A stretch of DNA of 64,000 nt, taken from Haloplanus salinarum. Its GTDB lineage: Archaea > Halobacteriota > Halobacteria > Halobacteriales > Haloferacaceae. A program made the translations under genes and the position numbers. The first letter of the stretch is position 1. Each line of letters begins with the position of its first letter. Location of the stretch: NCBI RefSeq assembly GCF_024498175.1, contig NZ_CP101823.1, forward strand, positions 3,106,987 through 3,170,986, read 5' to 3'. The notes below the pieces were generated by a model that was given only the letters and a program-made list of their open reading frames with translations, did not search any database and was not told the DNA's origin. Positions 42,606-50,442 of this stretch are shown here, piece by piece.

Positions 42606-43463
42606 ATGAGCGAGGAATCCGTCATTCTGGAACCGTCGGCGCCGCTCGACCTCCGCCTCTCCGAGTCGGAACTGGCGGCGACCCGGGAACACGTCGTGTC
42701 GTTCGTCCAGCGGACGGTCGACCGCGCCGGCGCGGACGGCGCGGTGCTCGGCCTCTCCGGCGGGATCGACAGCACGCTCACCGCCCATCTGGCGGTCGAG
42801 GCGCTGGGTCCCGACGCCGTCCACGGGCTCGTGATGCCGAGCGAGGTGAACACCGCGGACAACATGAGCGACGCCGAACGCGTCGCCCGTGACCTCGACA
42901 TCGAGTACGACGTGATCGACATCGGGCCCATCTTCGACGCCTTCGTGGCGGCGTTCCCCGGCGACACGAGCGACGACCGACTCGAAACCGACCCGCTCCG
43001 GACCGCCGCCGGCAACGTCCGGGTCCGCATCCGCGCCGTTCTCGATTACTTCGTCGCCAACGCGGAGAACCGGATCGTCCTCGGCACCGGCAACCGGAGC
43101 GAGGCGCTCACCGGCTACTTCACGAAGTACGGCGACGGCGCCGTCGACTGTCACCCGATCGGCAACCTCTACAAACAGCAGGTGCGCCAACTCGCCACCC
43201 ACGTCGGCGTCGACGACGACCTCGTGACCAAGACGCCCTCCGCGGAGATGTGGCTGGGACAGACCGACGAGGAGGAGATGGGACTGGGGTACGACACCCT
43301 CGACGCCATCCTCGCCCTCCACGTCGACGGCCCCCTCTCGCGGGACGCGACGGTCCGTGCCCTCGACGTGACCGCCGAGCAGGTCGACCACGTGGTCGAC
43401 CTCTACGAGACCAGCGCACACAAGCGTGCGATGCCACCCTCTCCCGACCCGCTCCACCTGTAG
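42606..43463 (+). CDS. nadE: NAD+ synthase
   Basis: A 285-aa N-type ATP pyrophosphatase. The P-loop is GLSGGIDSTL near residue 55, the central segment is VRIRAVLDYFVANAENRIVLGTGNRSEALTGYFTKYGDGA, and the C-terminal part includes NLYKQQVRQLATHVGV and KTPSAEMWLGQTDEEEMGLGYDTLD. The length fits the ammonia-dependent type without a glutaminase domain. It makes NAD+ from nicotinic acid adenine dinucleotide. The ATG at 42606 is used; a GTG lies one codon upstream. A CCCCTC/GAGGGG hairpin (43477-43493) follows the stop. Confidence 0.95.
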   Translation: MSEESVILEPSAPLDLRLSESELAATREHVVSFVQRTVDRAGADGAVLGLSGGIDSTLTAHLAVEALGPDAVHGLVMPSEVNTADNMSDAERVARDLDIEYDVIDIGPIFDAFVAAFPGDTSDDRLETDPLRTAAGNVRVRIRAVLDYFVANAENRIVLGTGNRSEALTGYFTKYGDGAVDCHPIGNLYKQQVRQLATHVGVDDDLVTKTPSAEMWLGQTDEEEMGLGYDTLDAILALHVDGPLSRDATVRALDVTAEQVDHVVDLYETSAHKRAMPPSPDPLHL

Positions 43464-43476
43464 TGCCCGTCACCAG

Positions 43477-43493
43477 CCCCTCCGGACGAGGGG
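43477..43493 (+). terminator. Possible hairpin after nadE
   Basis: CCCCTC (43477-43482) pairs with GAGGGG (43488-43493) around CGGAC. It begins 14 nt after the nadE stop. No clear T-run follows, so a terminator role is uncertain. Confidence 0.3.
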
Positions 43494-43567
43494 TCCACAC
43501 CGTCCCCGCCCGCCCGTGGCCGGGCGTTTCCAAAGGTCTTTGACTTTCGCCCCGCAACCGCATAGCA

Positions 43568-44221
43568 ATGGACGACGCCGTACGGGCCCGGCGTGCCGCC
43601 CGCGACGCGCTCGCCGACATCGAGCCCGAACGGCTCGGCGAGGCGATCCGCGACCGCCTCTCGGACGCCTCGATGGCTCCTAGCGTCCTGACGCTGGTGA
43701 GCGCTCGTGCCCTCGACGCCGCCGTCGACCCCGACACCGTCGCGGAGCGTGCCGCCGGCGTCCAACTCATCTACGAGGGGCTTCGCCTCACCCGGACCCT
43801 CACCCACACCGAACCCTGGCTCGGCGACGACGAGGCCGCCCGCCGGGCCGACCTCGACATCCTCGCCGCCGACGTACTCGTCTCCCGGGGGTTCTACCTG
43901 CTCGCACGGACCGAAACCGCCGAACGCGCCGTCGAGGTGGTCCGGGCGTTCGGCCGGGATCAGACCCGCCGGCGCGACCCCGAGGCCGACGCCCGGGCGC
44001 TGGACCGGAACCTCGAAGCCGACGTCTTCGCCCTCGCCGTCGCCGCGGGAACCACCGCCGCCGGCGTCACTCCCGGCGCCGAACTCCTCGAGTACGCCGC
44101 GGGGCTCGCCAGCGAACTCGACGGCGACCTCCCCCCGCCCGATACGGCGCTCCCCGACGCTGTCGCCGACCGGGTTCTCGCACTCGCAGACGGCGACGCC
44201 GCCCCGCCTGCGGACCCATAA
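43568..44221 (+). CDS. Conserved haloarchaeal helical protein (DUF7114-like)
   Basis: A 217-aa, almost wholly helical acidic protein that I believe corresponds to DUF7114. Features are VQLIYEGLRLTRTLTHTEPWLGDD, LDILAADVLVSRGFYLLARTETA, and FALAVAAGTTAAG. The pattern weakly recalls an all-alpha isoprenoid-synthase fold, but no DDxxD motif is present, so I do not assign such a function. It ends 43 nt before tRNA-Thr. Confidence 0.6.
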   Translation: MDDAVRARRAARDALADIEPERLGEAIRDRLSDASMAPSVLTLVSARALDAAVDPDTVAERAAGVQLIYEGLRLTRTLTHTEPWLGDDEAARRADLDILAADVLVSRGFYLLARTETAERAVEVVRAFGRDQTRRRDPEADARALDRNLEADVFALAVAAGTTAAGVTPGAELLEYAAGLASELDGDLPPPDTALPDAVADRVLALADGDAAPPADP

Positions 44222-44230
44222 ATCGAAACG

Positions 44231-44240
44231 CCTAAAAACG
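44231..44240 (+). promoter_or_regulatory. TATA box for tRNA-Thr
   Basis: CCTAAAAACG is centred about 29 nt before the tRNA 5' end at 44265. Confidence 0.5.
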
Positions 44241-44264
44241 ACTCCGGATAAGCGATGTACGCGT

Positions 44265-44336
44265 GCCTGGGTAGCTTAGCGGTAAAGCGCGTCCTTGGTA
44301 AGGACGAGACCCCGGATTCAAATTCCGGCCTAGGCT
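44265..44336 (+). tRNA. tRNA-Thr (anticodon GGT)
   Basis: A 72-nt cloverleaf. The acceptor stem pairs GCCTGGG with CCTAGGC (one G-T pair). The anticodon arm CGTCC-TTGGTAA-GGACG gives anticodon GGT (Thr, ACC codons). The T arm is CCGGA-TTCAAAT-TCCGG. CCA is not encoded and there is no intron. A short T-run (CTCTTT) follows. Confidence 0.95.
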
Positions 44337-44690
44337 CTTTCTGCCGTACACTCCTTGTGCGCACACTTTTATGGCTACACTCATCTGAATAAAACCCGTT
44401 CGGGAGTCGTATCTCTCGCCAAACAGGCCATCCCTCGCCGTAATGCGATTCGGTGATGTATCAGGACACACGGATCGATTCACAGACGGCGGCGGGAGAG
44501 CCCCCAAATCGACCGGGGACGCGTCCCTCAAAGTACTCCACAGATATCGCCAATCAACGCTCACAGAGGGGTGACGGAAACTCGACCAGGATCGTGATAG
44601 GATACTCTTGATGCGGTTATCCGCGACGAGTACGCGGCGAGTGGGGTTCCGGCGAAACGGCTGTTGGTAAGACCAGCGTATTACGTCTAT
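44337..44690. other. Gene-free interval between tRNA-Thr and the antitoxin gene
   Basis: A 354-nt stretch, A/T-richer than the core chromosome. I translated it on both strands and found no convincing protein; a minus-strand open frame crossing it lacks haloarchaeal character. No second copy of the tRNA-Thr 3' end was seen downstream within this window, so an att site is not shown. A promoter for the antitoxin (A/T-rich GCGTATTACG near 44668) is possible. Confidence 0.5.
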
Positions 44691-44969
44691 ATGTCTGAAG
44701 CAACTACAAACGACGACGAAGACGACATCGCCACGGTCAACTTCAAACTCACCGAGTCGTTCCTCGAACAGATAGATGACACGTGGCAGGGGCGCGGGTT
44801 CAACAGTCGGAGCGAGTTCATCCGGTACACGCTTCGGGACGCCGTCGAGTTCCCGACGTTCGACCGCGACGAACTCGTCGCCCTGCTCGAAGCCGAGGAG
44901 GACATCCGCGAGGGACGAACGACGAGCGCCGAGGAAGCCCGCGAGCGGTTCGGCACGAGCGATGAGTGA
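44691..44969 (+). CDS. Ribbon-helix-helix antitoxin-like protein
   Basis: A 92-aa CopG/MetJ-type protein. The strand-helix-helix core is IATVNFKLTESFLEQIDD, then GFNSRSEFIRYTLRDAVEF (SRSEFIR is the typical second helix). The C-terminal EEDIREGRTTSAEEARERFG is the toxin-neutralising tail, of the kind seen in antitoxins paired with RelE/ParE. It starts at the ATG at 44691. The adjacent toxin overlaps it by 8 nt but is frameshifted. Confidence 0.85.
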   Translation: MSEATTNDDEDDIATVNFKLTESFLEQIDDTWQGRGFNSRSEFIRYTLRDAVEFPTFDRDELVALLEAEEDIREGRTTSAEEARERFGTSDE

Positions 44970-45247
44970 CGACGGGTGGACGTGGGAACTCTCCTCGACG
45001 GCTGAAGACGACCTCGGCGGACTGTCCCCCTGCCGCCCAAGACCGGATACTCGACAAGCTCGATGAAATCGTCTCCTCGCCGTGGCGCGACCCACCCGAC
45101 TACGGTGAACCGCTCCAGAACAGTCCGTACAAGAAGGTACGCATCGGGGAGTTCCGGCTCTCCGTGAGCTTCCGGCAGGACGACGGGCAGCTCGTCGTCG
45201 CACGTATCAAGCGTCGAGGCGGCGCGTACACTGCTGACGACGACTAA
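44962..45247 (+). pseudogene. RelE/ParE-type toxin, frameshifted
   Basis: The reading frame opens at the ATG at 44962 as MSDDGWTWELSSTAEDDLGG, overlapping the antitoxin by 8 nt, but ends in a premature stop at about 45066. The downstream frame continues the family sequence: AAQDRILDKLDEIVSSPWRDP, YKKVRIGEFRLSVSFRQDD and a C-terminal VARIKRRGG. Removing one C from the run CCCCC at 45026-45030 joins them exactly as LSPAAQDRI. The full product would be about 94 aa, a typical RelE-like size. So it is probably inactive, unless the extra C is a sequencing error or programmed. Confidence 0.85.
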
Positions 45248-45675
45248 GTGACGAAAGGCCCTCGATGCGGCGAGATACGGGTGAAGAATTCGGTGGATTT
45301 GGCCCCGCTCGTCGTCGAGTGACGTTTTCATCTCGACCGGCGCGTAGTACCCTCGGTGTTCTCGCCATCCATCGAGCCAGTCGTCAGCCGTTCCGCTACG
45401 TCCCGCGTTCGACATCCAGTACGAACAGTCCGACCGAACACCGACCGGATCCACGGAACCCGATGCCCGGCCCCGTGAGCGTGTTACGGACTCCGCTCCG
45501 GGCGCGGCCGAAGACGGCGCCGTGGGGGAACGGCGCCGAGCACCGAGGTGCCAGTGGGGTGTGCCGGGCGCGCGGGTGGGGAGGATGGGAACTGAAGCCG
45601 GTAGTGCGCGCCCGGTCCAACAGTTGCCATCCCCCGACTTAAATATACGTCAGACGTTGATGGCGTCGTCGTGCG
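45248..45675. other. Gene-poor interval with a strong hairpin
   Basis: About 430 nt without a gene I can support. A hairpin at 45515-45538 has 9-bp arms CGGCGCCGT and ACGGCGCCG around GGGGGA. An open frame on the minus strand beginning near 45408 (MSNAGRSGTADDWLDG) may be a remnant, but I cannot place it in a family. The interval closes with the promoter at 45639-45648. Confidence 0.5.
45639..45648 (+). promoter_or_regulatory. TATA box of the small ORF/PIN-like pair
   Basis: TTAAATATAC is the strongest TATA match in this part. Its centre is about 32 nt before the ATG at 45676 and 77 nt before the alternative GTG at 45721. Confidence 0.55.
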
Positions 45676-45822
45676 ATGAACGGGAGGAAGGCTTTTGCTC
45701 GCCGCGACGGAGGGTTCGGCGTGACCTGGGACGACCTCTTCGCCCGTGCCGAACGGTACGACCGGACCGAGGCGGACGTACTCGACGCGCTCCGCCGGAC
45801 GCGGGACGATGCCGACGATTGA
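45676..45822 (+). CDS. Small protein (48 aa), putative partner of the PIN-like protein
   Basis: The product reads MNGRKAFARRDGGFGVTWDD and continues LFARAERYDRTEADVLDALR, ending in an acidic DDADD. It looks like a small two-helix protein. A GTG at 45721 (VTWDDLFARAERYD) is an alternative start matching what I recall of related short haloarchaeal proteins, but the promoter spacing favours the ATG at 45676. It overlaps the PIN-like gene by 14 nt, as in toxin-antitoxin pairs. Antitoxin function is only suggested by this layout. Confidence 0.5.
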   Translation: MNGRKAFARRDGGFGVTWDDLFARAERYDRTEADVLDALRRTRDDADD

Positions 45823-46285
45823 CCCCGAACCGACGCGGGTCGTCGCCGACGCGGGCGTCCTCGCGGCCGACCTGTTCGTCGGCGACCCCGCGCGGGCGGC
45901 GCTGGACCGTGTCCGTGAGCACTCGTGGATGACCCTCGTCGCCAGCGACCCGCTCCTCGACGACGCCGCGGCCGTCGTCGCGGCCCTCGGGAACGACTCG
46001 CTGGCCAGCGACTGGCGCGCCCGCGCCGAGCGGGCCTGCGAACGCGTCGACCACCCCGCGGAGGACAACCCGGCGCTCGCGTCGGCCTACCGGGGGGGTG
46101 CGATGCACCTGCTGACCCTCGACGAGTCGCTCCTGTCGGCCGCCGCCGGGGCGGCCGTCCGCGGCCGAGTCGAGACGAGCGTCAGGCACCCGCGGGCCTT
46201 CGCGACGCTGTTCGACGCCGAGAGCCTCTATCGCGAGGCCGTCGGCGGCGACTATCCGGGGCCGGATCGTGATCCGCGGGCCTAG
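45809..46285 (+). CDS. PIN-like domain protein (DUF7384-like)
   Basis: A 158-aa protein with PIN-like features: an early acidic residue in RVVADAGVLAADLFVGD, further acids around DPLLDDAAAVVAAL, and a late HLLTLDESLLSAAAG strand-helix. The full set of PIN acidic residues is not clearly conserved, so nuclease activity is uncertain; it matches a haloarchaeal family I believe is DUF7384. It overlaps the 48-aa ORF by 14 nt. Its 3' end is 4 nt into the convergent rdgB region. Confidence 0.65.
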   Translation: MPTIDPEPTRVVADAGVLAADLFVGDPARAALDRVREHSWMTLVASDPLLDDAAAVVAALGNDSLASDWRARAERACERVDHPAEDNPALASAYRGGAMHLLTLDESLLSAAAGAAVRGRVETSVRHPRAFATLFDAESLYREAVGGDYPGPDRDPRA

Positions 46286-46917
46286 CGGCTCGGATACCAC
46301 TCGGCGAACTTCTCCAGGGCCCGTCCGCGGTGGGAGACGGCGTTTTTTTTCTCGGGGCCCATCTCCGCGAAGGTGGTCCCCTCGTGTTCGAACACGGGGT
46401 CGTAGCCGAACCCCTCGTCGCCGCGGGGGTCGACGAGGCGGCCGCGCACGGCGCCCTCGAAGAGTTTGACGGGAAGGTCGTCCTCGGCGCCGGCGTCCGC
46501 GTCCTCCCCCGCGGCCGCGGCGGCGGCCCGGTCCCCACGGTCGACGGGGTCGGGGCTGGCCTCGAAGTCGTCGCCGTCGCAGTAGGCGAGGACACAGCGG
46601 AAGGCGGCGCGTGCCGGCCCCTCCGCGGCCTCGCGGGCGAGGCGGCTCACCCGCTCGATGCCGAGTTTCTCCTCGGCGTACGCGGTGTAGGGGCCGGGGA
46701 AGCCGTCGAGGGCGTCGACGAACAGGCCGGCGTCGTCGACGAGGATCGGTTCGCCGGCGTGGCGGTACGCCTCGCGGGCGCCGCGAACGGCGATGGGTTC
46801 GAGGGTCGGCGCCTGAATCTCGGCGTAGTCGAAATCGAGCTGCGTGACCGCACCGTCGTCGAGATATTCGCGGACCTCGCGGACCTTGCCCGCGTTGGTC
46901 GTGACGTAGTTGAGCAC
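46282..46917 (-). CDS. Non-canonical purine NTP pyrophosphatase (RdgB/HAM1)
   Basis: A 211-aa Ham1-fold enzyme. It starts MLNYVTTNAGKVREVREYL, the substrate-binding (T/S)xNxxK loop. Next come VDDAGLFVDALDGFPGPYTAYA (catalytic Asp region) and GFGYDPVFEHEGTTFAEMGPEKKNAVSHRGRAL. It hydrolyses dITP/XTP to monophosphates to sanitise nucleotide pools. A low-complexity insertion (Asp/Ala-rich near residue 130) is unusual relative to bacterial RdgB. It faces divergently the aIF2-gamma gene. Confidence 0.9.
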   Translation of the reverse strand: MLNYVTTNAGKVREVREYLDDGAVTQLDFDYAEIQAPTLEPIAVRGAREAYRHAGEPILVDDAGLFVDALDGFPGPYTAYAEEKLGIERVSRLAREAAEGPARAAFRCVLAYCDGDDFEASPDPVDRGDRAAAAAAGEDADAGAEDDLPVKLFEGAVRGRLVDPRGDEGFGYDPVFEHEGTTFAEMGPEKKNAVSHRGRALEKFAEWYPSR

Positions 46918-47076
46918 GGCGACCCTGGGAGCGGTCGGGGCAAAGAGGCGTCGGTCCCGGTTTCGGCCGCGTCCCGGGCGCGCGGTTCAGCCCCTGCAGC
47001 CCCCAGATCGTGTCCCGACGAACGCCGTCGTGACGGCGGGAGCGGCACGCGACCGCTCTCGCCCGGAGAACAGCAA

Positions 47077-47084
47077 CTTTATCA
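47077..47084 (+). promoter_or_regulatory. TATA-like element before the aIF2-gamma gene
   Basis: CTTTATCA is about 40 nt before the ATG at 47121 and would give a leader of roughly 15 nt. Confidence 0.35.
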
Positions 47085-47120
47085 CCGCCAGGGAGCGAAA
47101 TTCCTCCAAGATTACTCTCA

Positions 47121-48353
47121 ATGGCGACGGAAACACACCAGCAACCGGAGGTGAACATCGGTCTCGTAGGCCACGTCGATCACGGGAAGACGACGTTGGT
47201 TCAGGCCCTCAGCGGGTCCTGGACGGACCAACACTCCGAGGAGATGAAACGCGGCATCTCCATCAGACTCGGGTACGCGGACGCGACGTTCCGCAAGTGT
47301 CCCGGGGTCGACGAACCGGAGGCGTTCACCGTCGAGGAGACCTGTCCCGACGGCTCGGAGAGCGACGTGTTGCGGACGGTCTCCTTCGTCGACGCGCCCG
47401 GTCACGAGACGCTCATGGCGACGATGCTCTCGGGGGCCGCACTCATGGACGGCGCGGTGCTGGTCGTGAGCGCGACCGAGGAGGTGCCCCAGGCCCAGAC
47501 CGAGGAGCACCTGATGGCACTCGACATCATCGGCGTCGAGAACATCGTCATCGCACAGAACAAGATCGATCTCGTCGACCGGGAGCAGGCGGTCCGGAAC
47601 CACGAACAGATCCAGGAGTTCGTCGCGGGCACCGTCGCCGAGGACGCCCCCATCGTTCCCGTCAGCGCCCAGCAGGAGGTCAACATGGACCTCCTCATCG
47701 ACGCCATCGAGCGGGAGGTCCCCACCCCCGACCGCGAGGCGAGCGACGCCGCGCGGATGTTCGTCGCCCGGAGCTTCGACATCAACCGCCCGGGAACGAC
47801 CTGGGAAGACCTCAAGGGCGGCGTCGTCGGCGGCAGCCTGGTCGACGGCACCCTGGAAGCGGACGAGGAGATCGAACTCCGCCCCGGTCGCGAGGTCGAG
47901 GAGGGCGGCCAGACCGAGTGGCGACCCATCACGACCGAGGTTCGCTCGCTGCAGGCGGGGAGCCAGTCGGTCGATGTCGCCACGCCCGGCGGCCTCCTCG
48001 GGGTCGGCACGGGACTCGACCCGTCGCTGACGAAGGGTGACGCGCTGGCCGGGCAGGTCGCGGGCGAACCCGGGACGCTTCCGCCGACCCACGAGGCCTT
48101 CGAGATGGACGTGGAGTTGCTCGATCGGGTCGTCGGCGAGGACGGCGACGAGATCGAGGAGATCTCGACGGGCGAACCGCTGATGCTCACCGTCGGCACC
48201 GCGACGACCGTCGGTGCGGTGACGAGCGCGCGCTCCGGCGAGTGCGAGGTATCGCTGAAACGCCCCGTCTGTGCGGAGCCGGGGTCGAAGATCGCCATCA
48301 ACCGTCGCGTCGGCGCGCGCTGGCGGCTCATCGGTATCGGCACGCTCAAGTGA
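47121..48353 (+). CDS. Translation initiation factor aIF2 subunit gamma
   Basis: A 410-aa EF-Tu-like GTPase. G1 is [13 protein letters not shown] at residues 16-28, switch region [21 protein letters not shown]3 [11 protein letters not shown], and G4 [10 protein letters not shown]. Domains 2 and 3 follow. The zinc-knuckle region keeps only two isolated cysteines (KCPG and ETCPDG) instead of two CxxC pairs, as in other haloarchaea I recall. It carries initiator Met-tRNA to the ribosome. Its stop overlaps the start of the next gene. Confidence 0.95.
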   Translation: MATETHQQPEVNIGLVGHVDHGKTTLVQALSGSWTDQHSEEMKRGISIRLGYADATFRKCPGVDEPEAFTVEETCPDGSESDVLRTVSFVDAPGHETLMATMLSGAALMDGAVLVVSATEEVPQAQTEEHLMALDIIGVENIVIAQNKIDLVDREQAVRNHEQIQEFVAGTVAEDAPIVPVSAQQEVNMDLLIDAIEREVPTPDREASDAARMFVARSFDINRPGTTWEDLKGGVVGGSLVDGTLEADEEIELRPGREVEEGGQTEWRPITTEVRSLQAGSQSVDVATPGGLLGVGTGLDPSLTKGDALAGQVAGEPGTLPPTHEAFEMDVELLDRVVGEDGDEIEEISTGEPLMLTVGTATTVGAVTSARSGECEVSLKRPVCAEPGSKIAINRRVGARWRLIGIGTLK

Positions 48354-48736
48354 CAGGGTCCCGCGTCGCCATGGACACCAGCGCGCTCATGATGCCGGTC
48401 GAATGCGACGTGCGGGTGTTCGACGAGCTCGACCGCCTCCTCGGCGACGTCGAGTTCGTGACGCCGGCCGCGGTGATCGCGGAACTGGACCGGCTGTCGT
48501 CGGGCGCCGGCGAGGAGGCCACTGCCGCGAGCGTCGGCCGGGACCTGGCGGACCGCTGTCGCGTGGTGGAGACGGACGAATCGCACGCAGACGACGCCCT
48601 CGTCGAACTCGCCGCCCGTGGCGAGTGCGAGTACGTCGTGACGAACGACGGCCCCCTGCAGGACCGCCTGCTCGAACGCGCGGTTCGGGTAATCGGTTTA
48701 AGGGGTCGGAACACACTGAACATAACACAACCTTAG
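48350..48736 (+). CDS. PIN-domain protein in the translation cluster
   Basis: A 128-aa PIN domain. An early acid lies in [16 protein letters not shown], followed by [45 protein letters not shown] (acidic pair near the C-terminus). It resembles archaeal Fcf1/Utp24-like nucleases, which act in rRNA processing. The start is likely the GTG at 48350 overlapping the stop of aIF2-gamma; an ATG at 48371 would omit seven residues. It lies between aIF2-gamma and rpo7, as I recall from other haloarchaea. Confidence 0.85.
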   Translation: MTGSRVAMDTSALMMPVECDVRVFDELDRLLGDVEFVTPAAVIAELDRLSSGAGEEATAASVGRDLADRCRVVETDESHADDALVELAARGECEYVVTNDGPLQDRLLERAVRVIGLRGRNTLNITQP

Positions 48737-48737
48737 C

Positions 48738-49310
48738 ATGTACAAACGGGTACGACTCAAGGACACGGTCGAGGTGCCCCCGCGGCACCTCGCCGACGTG
48801 ACGCCCGAGCGGGTCAAGCGCCTGCTCCAAGACAAACTCGAAGGCCGGATGGACGAGGAGGTGGGAAGCGTCGTGAGCGTCGTCGAGGTCCACGATATCG
48901 GCGACGGCGCGGTGCTGCCCAATCGCCCCGGCGTCTACTACGAAGCCGACTTCGACGCCATCACCTTCGATCCACAGATGCAGGAGGTCGTCGACGGCAC
49001 CGTCGTCGAAGTCGTGGAGTTCGGCGCCTTCGTCGGGATCGGTCCCGTCGACGGCCTGCTCCACGTCTCACAGATCTCCGACGAATATCTCGCCTACGAC
49101 GGCGAGAACCAGCAGCTCGCCTCGACGGAGACGAACCGCACCCTCGGCGTCGGCGACGAGGTCCGGGTCCGGATCGTCACCAAGAGCGTCGACGAGCGCA
49201 ACCCGCGGGACAGCAAGATCGGGTTGACGGCCAAACAGCCGGGACTTGGCAAGCACGGCTGGCTCGAAGAGGAACGACAGCAACGCGAGGCACAGATGGA
49301 GGGTAACTGA
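48738..49310 (+). CDS. rpoE1: RNA polymerase subunit Rpo7 (E')
   Basis: A 190-aa protein. The N-terminal RNP-like half starts MYKRVRLKDTVEVPPRHL, and an S1-type OB domain follows, with VVEVVEFGAFVGIGPVDGLLHVSQIS. Rpo7 pairs with Rpo4 to form the stalk of archaeal RNA polymerase, which contacts emerging RNA. The Spt4 start codon overlaps its stop (TGATG), so the two are coupled. ATG at 48738, one nucleotide after the stop of the PIN gene. Confidence 0.96.
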   Translation: MYKRVRLKDTVEVPPRHLADVTPERVKRLLQDKLEGRMDEEVGSVVSVVEVHDIGDGAVLPNRPGVYYEADFDAITFDPQMQEVVDGTVVEVVEFGAFVGIGPVDGLLHVSQISDEYLAYDGENQQLASTETNRTLGVGDEVRVRIVTKSVDERNPRDSKIGLTAKQPGLGKHGWLEEERQQREAQMEGN

Positions 49311-49507
49311 TGGCCGAGGACCGCCTCGCCTGCCGTGAGTGTCATTTCATCAACGACCCCGACACGCAGACCTGCGCGAGCTGTGGGTCGTCGAGCCTCA
49401 CGGAGGACTGGGCGGGCTACGTCATCATCACCCACCCCGAGCGCTCCGAGGTCGCCGAGGAGATGAACGTCTCCGAACCCGGCGGCTACGCGCTGAAGGT
49501 CCGCTGA
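49310..49507 (+). CDS. spt4: Transcription elongation factor Spt4 (RpoE'')
   Basis: A 65-aa zinc-ribbon protein: CRECHFI with Cys8/Cys11 and CASCGSS with Cys22/Cys25. The C-terminal half is WAGYVIITHPERSEVAEEMN, typical of Spt4. It binds the NGN domain of Spt5 and aids processive elongation. Encoded directly after rpo7 with a one-base overlap. Confidence 0.95.
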   Translation: MAEDRLACRECHFINDPDTQTCASCGSSSLTEDWAGYVIITHPERSEVAEEMNVSEPGGYALKVR

Positions 49508-49509
49508 CC

Positions 49510-50031
49510 GTGCTCGAACTCCCCGACGACCTCCGGGGAGCGTTCAAGGAGCCGCTGGGCCCGGTGTTCACCGACCCCGCGACCCTGCTCGCCGCCGACG
49601 GCGCCGGCCGCCCCCTCGTCGCCGTCGGCGACGTCGTCACCGCGCACCTCCTCGACGCCGGCCGCCGGCCGGACGTGGCGGTGATCGACGGCCACACCGA
49701 GCGCGAACCCGTCGCCGCCGACGTTGCCGCGACCCTCCCCGAGCCGGACGTGACGGTGGCGAACCCGCCGGCGACGCTCTCCCGGGAGCTACTGGACGCG
49801 CTCGTGACCGCGCTGGCGGACGCCCCGGCCGTCGTCGGCGTCGACGGCGAGGAGGATCTGGCGACGTTACCGGCCGTCCTCGCGACCCCACTCGGCGGCG
49901 CCGTCGTCTACGGCCAACCCGGCGAGGGGATGGTGCTCGTACCCGTCACCGACGCGTCGCGGGCGACCGCCCGCGACCTCCTCTCGCGGATGGACGGCGA
50001 CGTCGACGCCGCGCTCGACGTCGTCGAGTAG
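49510..50031 (+). CDS. GTP-dependent dephospho-CoA kinase (DUF359)
   Basis: A 173-aa protein of the archaeal GTP-dependent dephospho-CoA kinase family. Motifs are VAVGDVVTAHLLDAGRRPDVAVIDGHTERE in the first half and VVGVDGEEDLATLPAVLATP and VYGQPGEGMVLV in the second. The family completes CoA biosynthesis with GTP. The GTG at 49510, 2 nt after the spt4 stop, is the fitting start (VLELPDDLRGAFKEPLGPV). Confidence 0.9.
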   Translation: MLELPDDLRGAFKEPLGPVFTDPATLLAADGAGRPLVAVGDVVTAHLLDAGRRPDVAVIDGHTEREPVAADVAATLPEPDVTVANPPATLSRELLDALVTALADAPAVVGVDGEEDLATLPAVLATPLGGAVVYGQPGEGMVLVPVTDASRATARDLLSRMDGDVDAALDVVE

Positions 50032-50103
50032 CGTCGCTCGACGCGCTTCGGCCGCTTCGTAATCCTTTTGTCCGGTTCGAGACCACGTATAGGTAACTGA
50101 ACG

Positions 50104-50430
50104 ATGGATATCGATATCATCGAGGAAGACGAGAACCCCATGTTGCACCGCACGGACGTGCGTTTCCGGATCACCCACGAGGACGCCACCCCCTCCCGAC
50201 TCTCCGTTCGAGACAGTCTCGCGGCCAAACTCAACAAGGACTCCGCCGAAGTCGTCGTCCACGAACTCGACACGAAGTTCGGGATGCGCAAGACCATCGG
50301 CTACGCCAAGGTGTACGAGAGTCCGGACCACGCCCGCGACGTGGAGCAAGAGCACATGCTCGACCGGAACAAGATCAGCGCCGACGCCGAGGACGCCGAG
50401 GACGGAGACGCCGAAGCCGAAGAGGCGTAA
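50104..50430 (+). CDS. rps24e: 30S ribosomal protein S24e
   Basis: A 108-aa protein starting MDIDIIEEDENPMLHRTDVR. It has the S24e core RFRITHEDATPSRLSVRDSL and VVVHELDTKFGMRKTIGYAKVYES, with a highly acidic C-terminal tail. It sits 12 nt before kae1-bud32. The gene rps27ae, which I would expect between these two in many haloarchaea, is not in this interval. Confidence 0.96.
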   Translation: MDIDIIEEDENPMLHRTDVRFRITHEDATPSRLSVRDSLAAKLNKDSAEVVVHELDTKFGMRKTIGYAKVYESPDHARDVEQEHMLDRNKISADAEDAEDGDAEAEEA

Positions 50431-50442
50431 CGCCCCGAACCG

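Noticed and set aside
44337-44690. Integrase or transposase remnant after tRNA-Thr
   Set aside because: Translation of both strands gave no recognisable recombinase motif and no second tRNA-Thr 3' copy was found.
45250-45454. Minus-strand open frame beginning near 45454/45408
   Set aside because: Its 3' part runs opposite the antitoxin and toxin, and the unique N-terminal part matches no family I know; kept only as a possible remnant.
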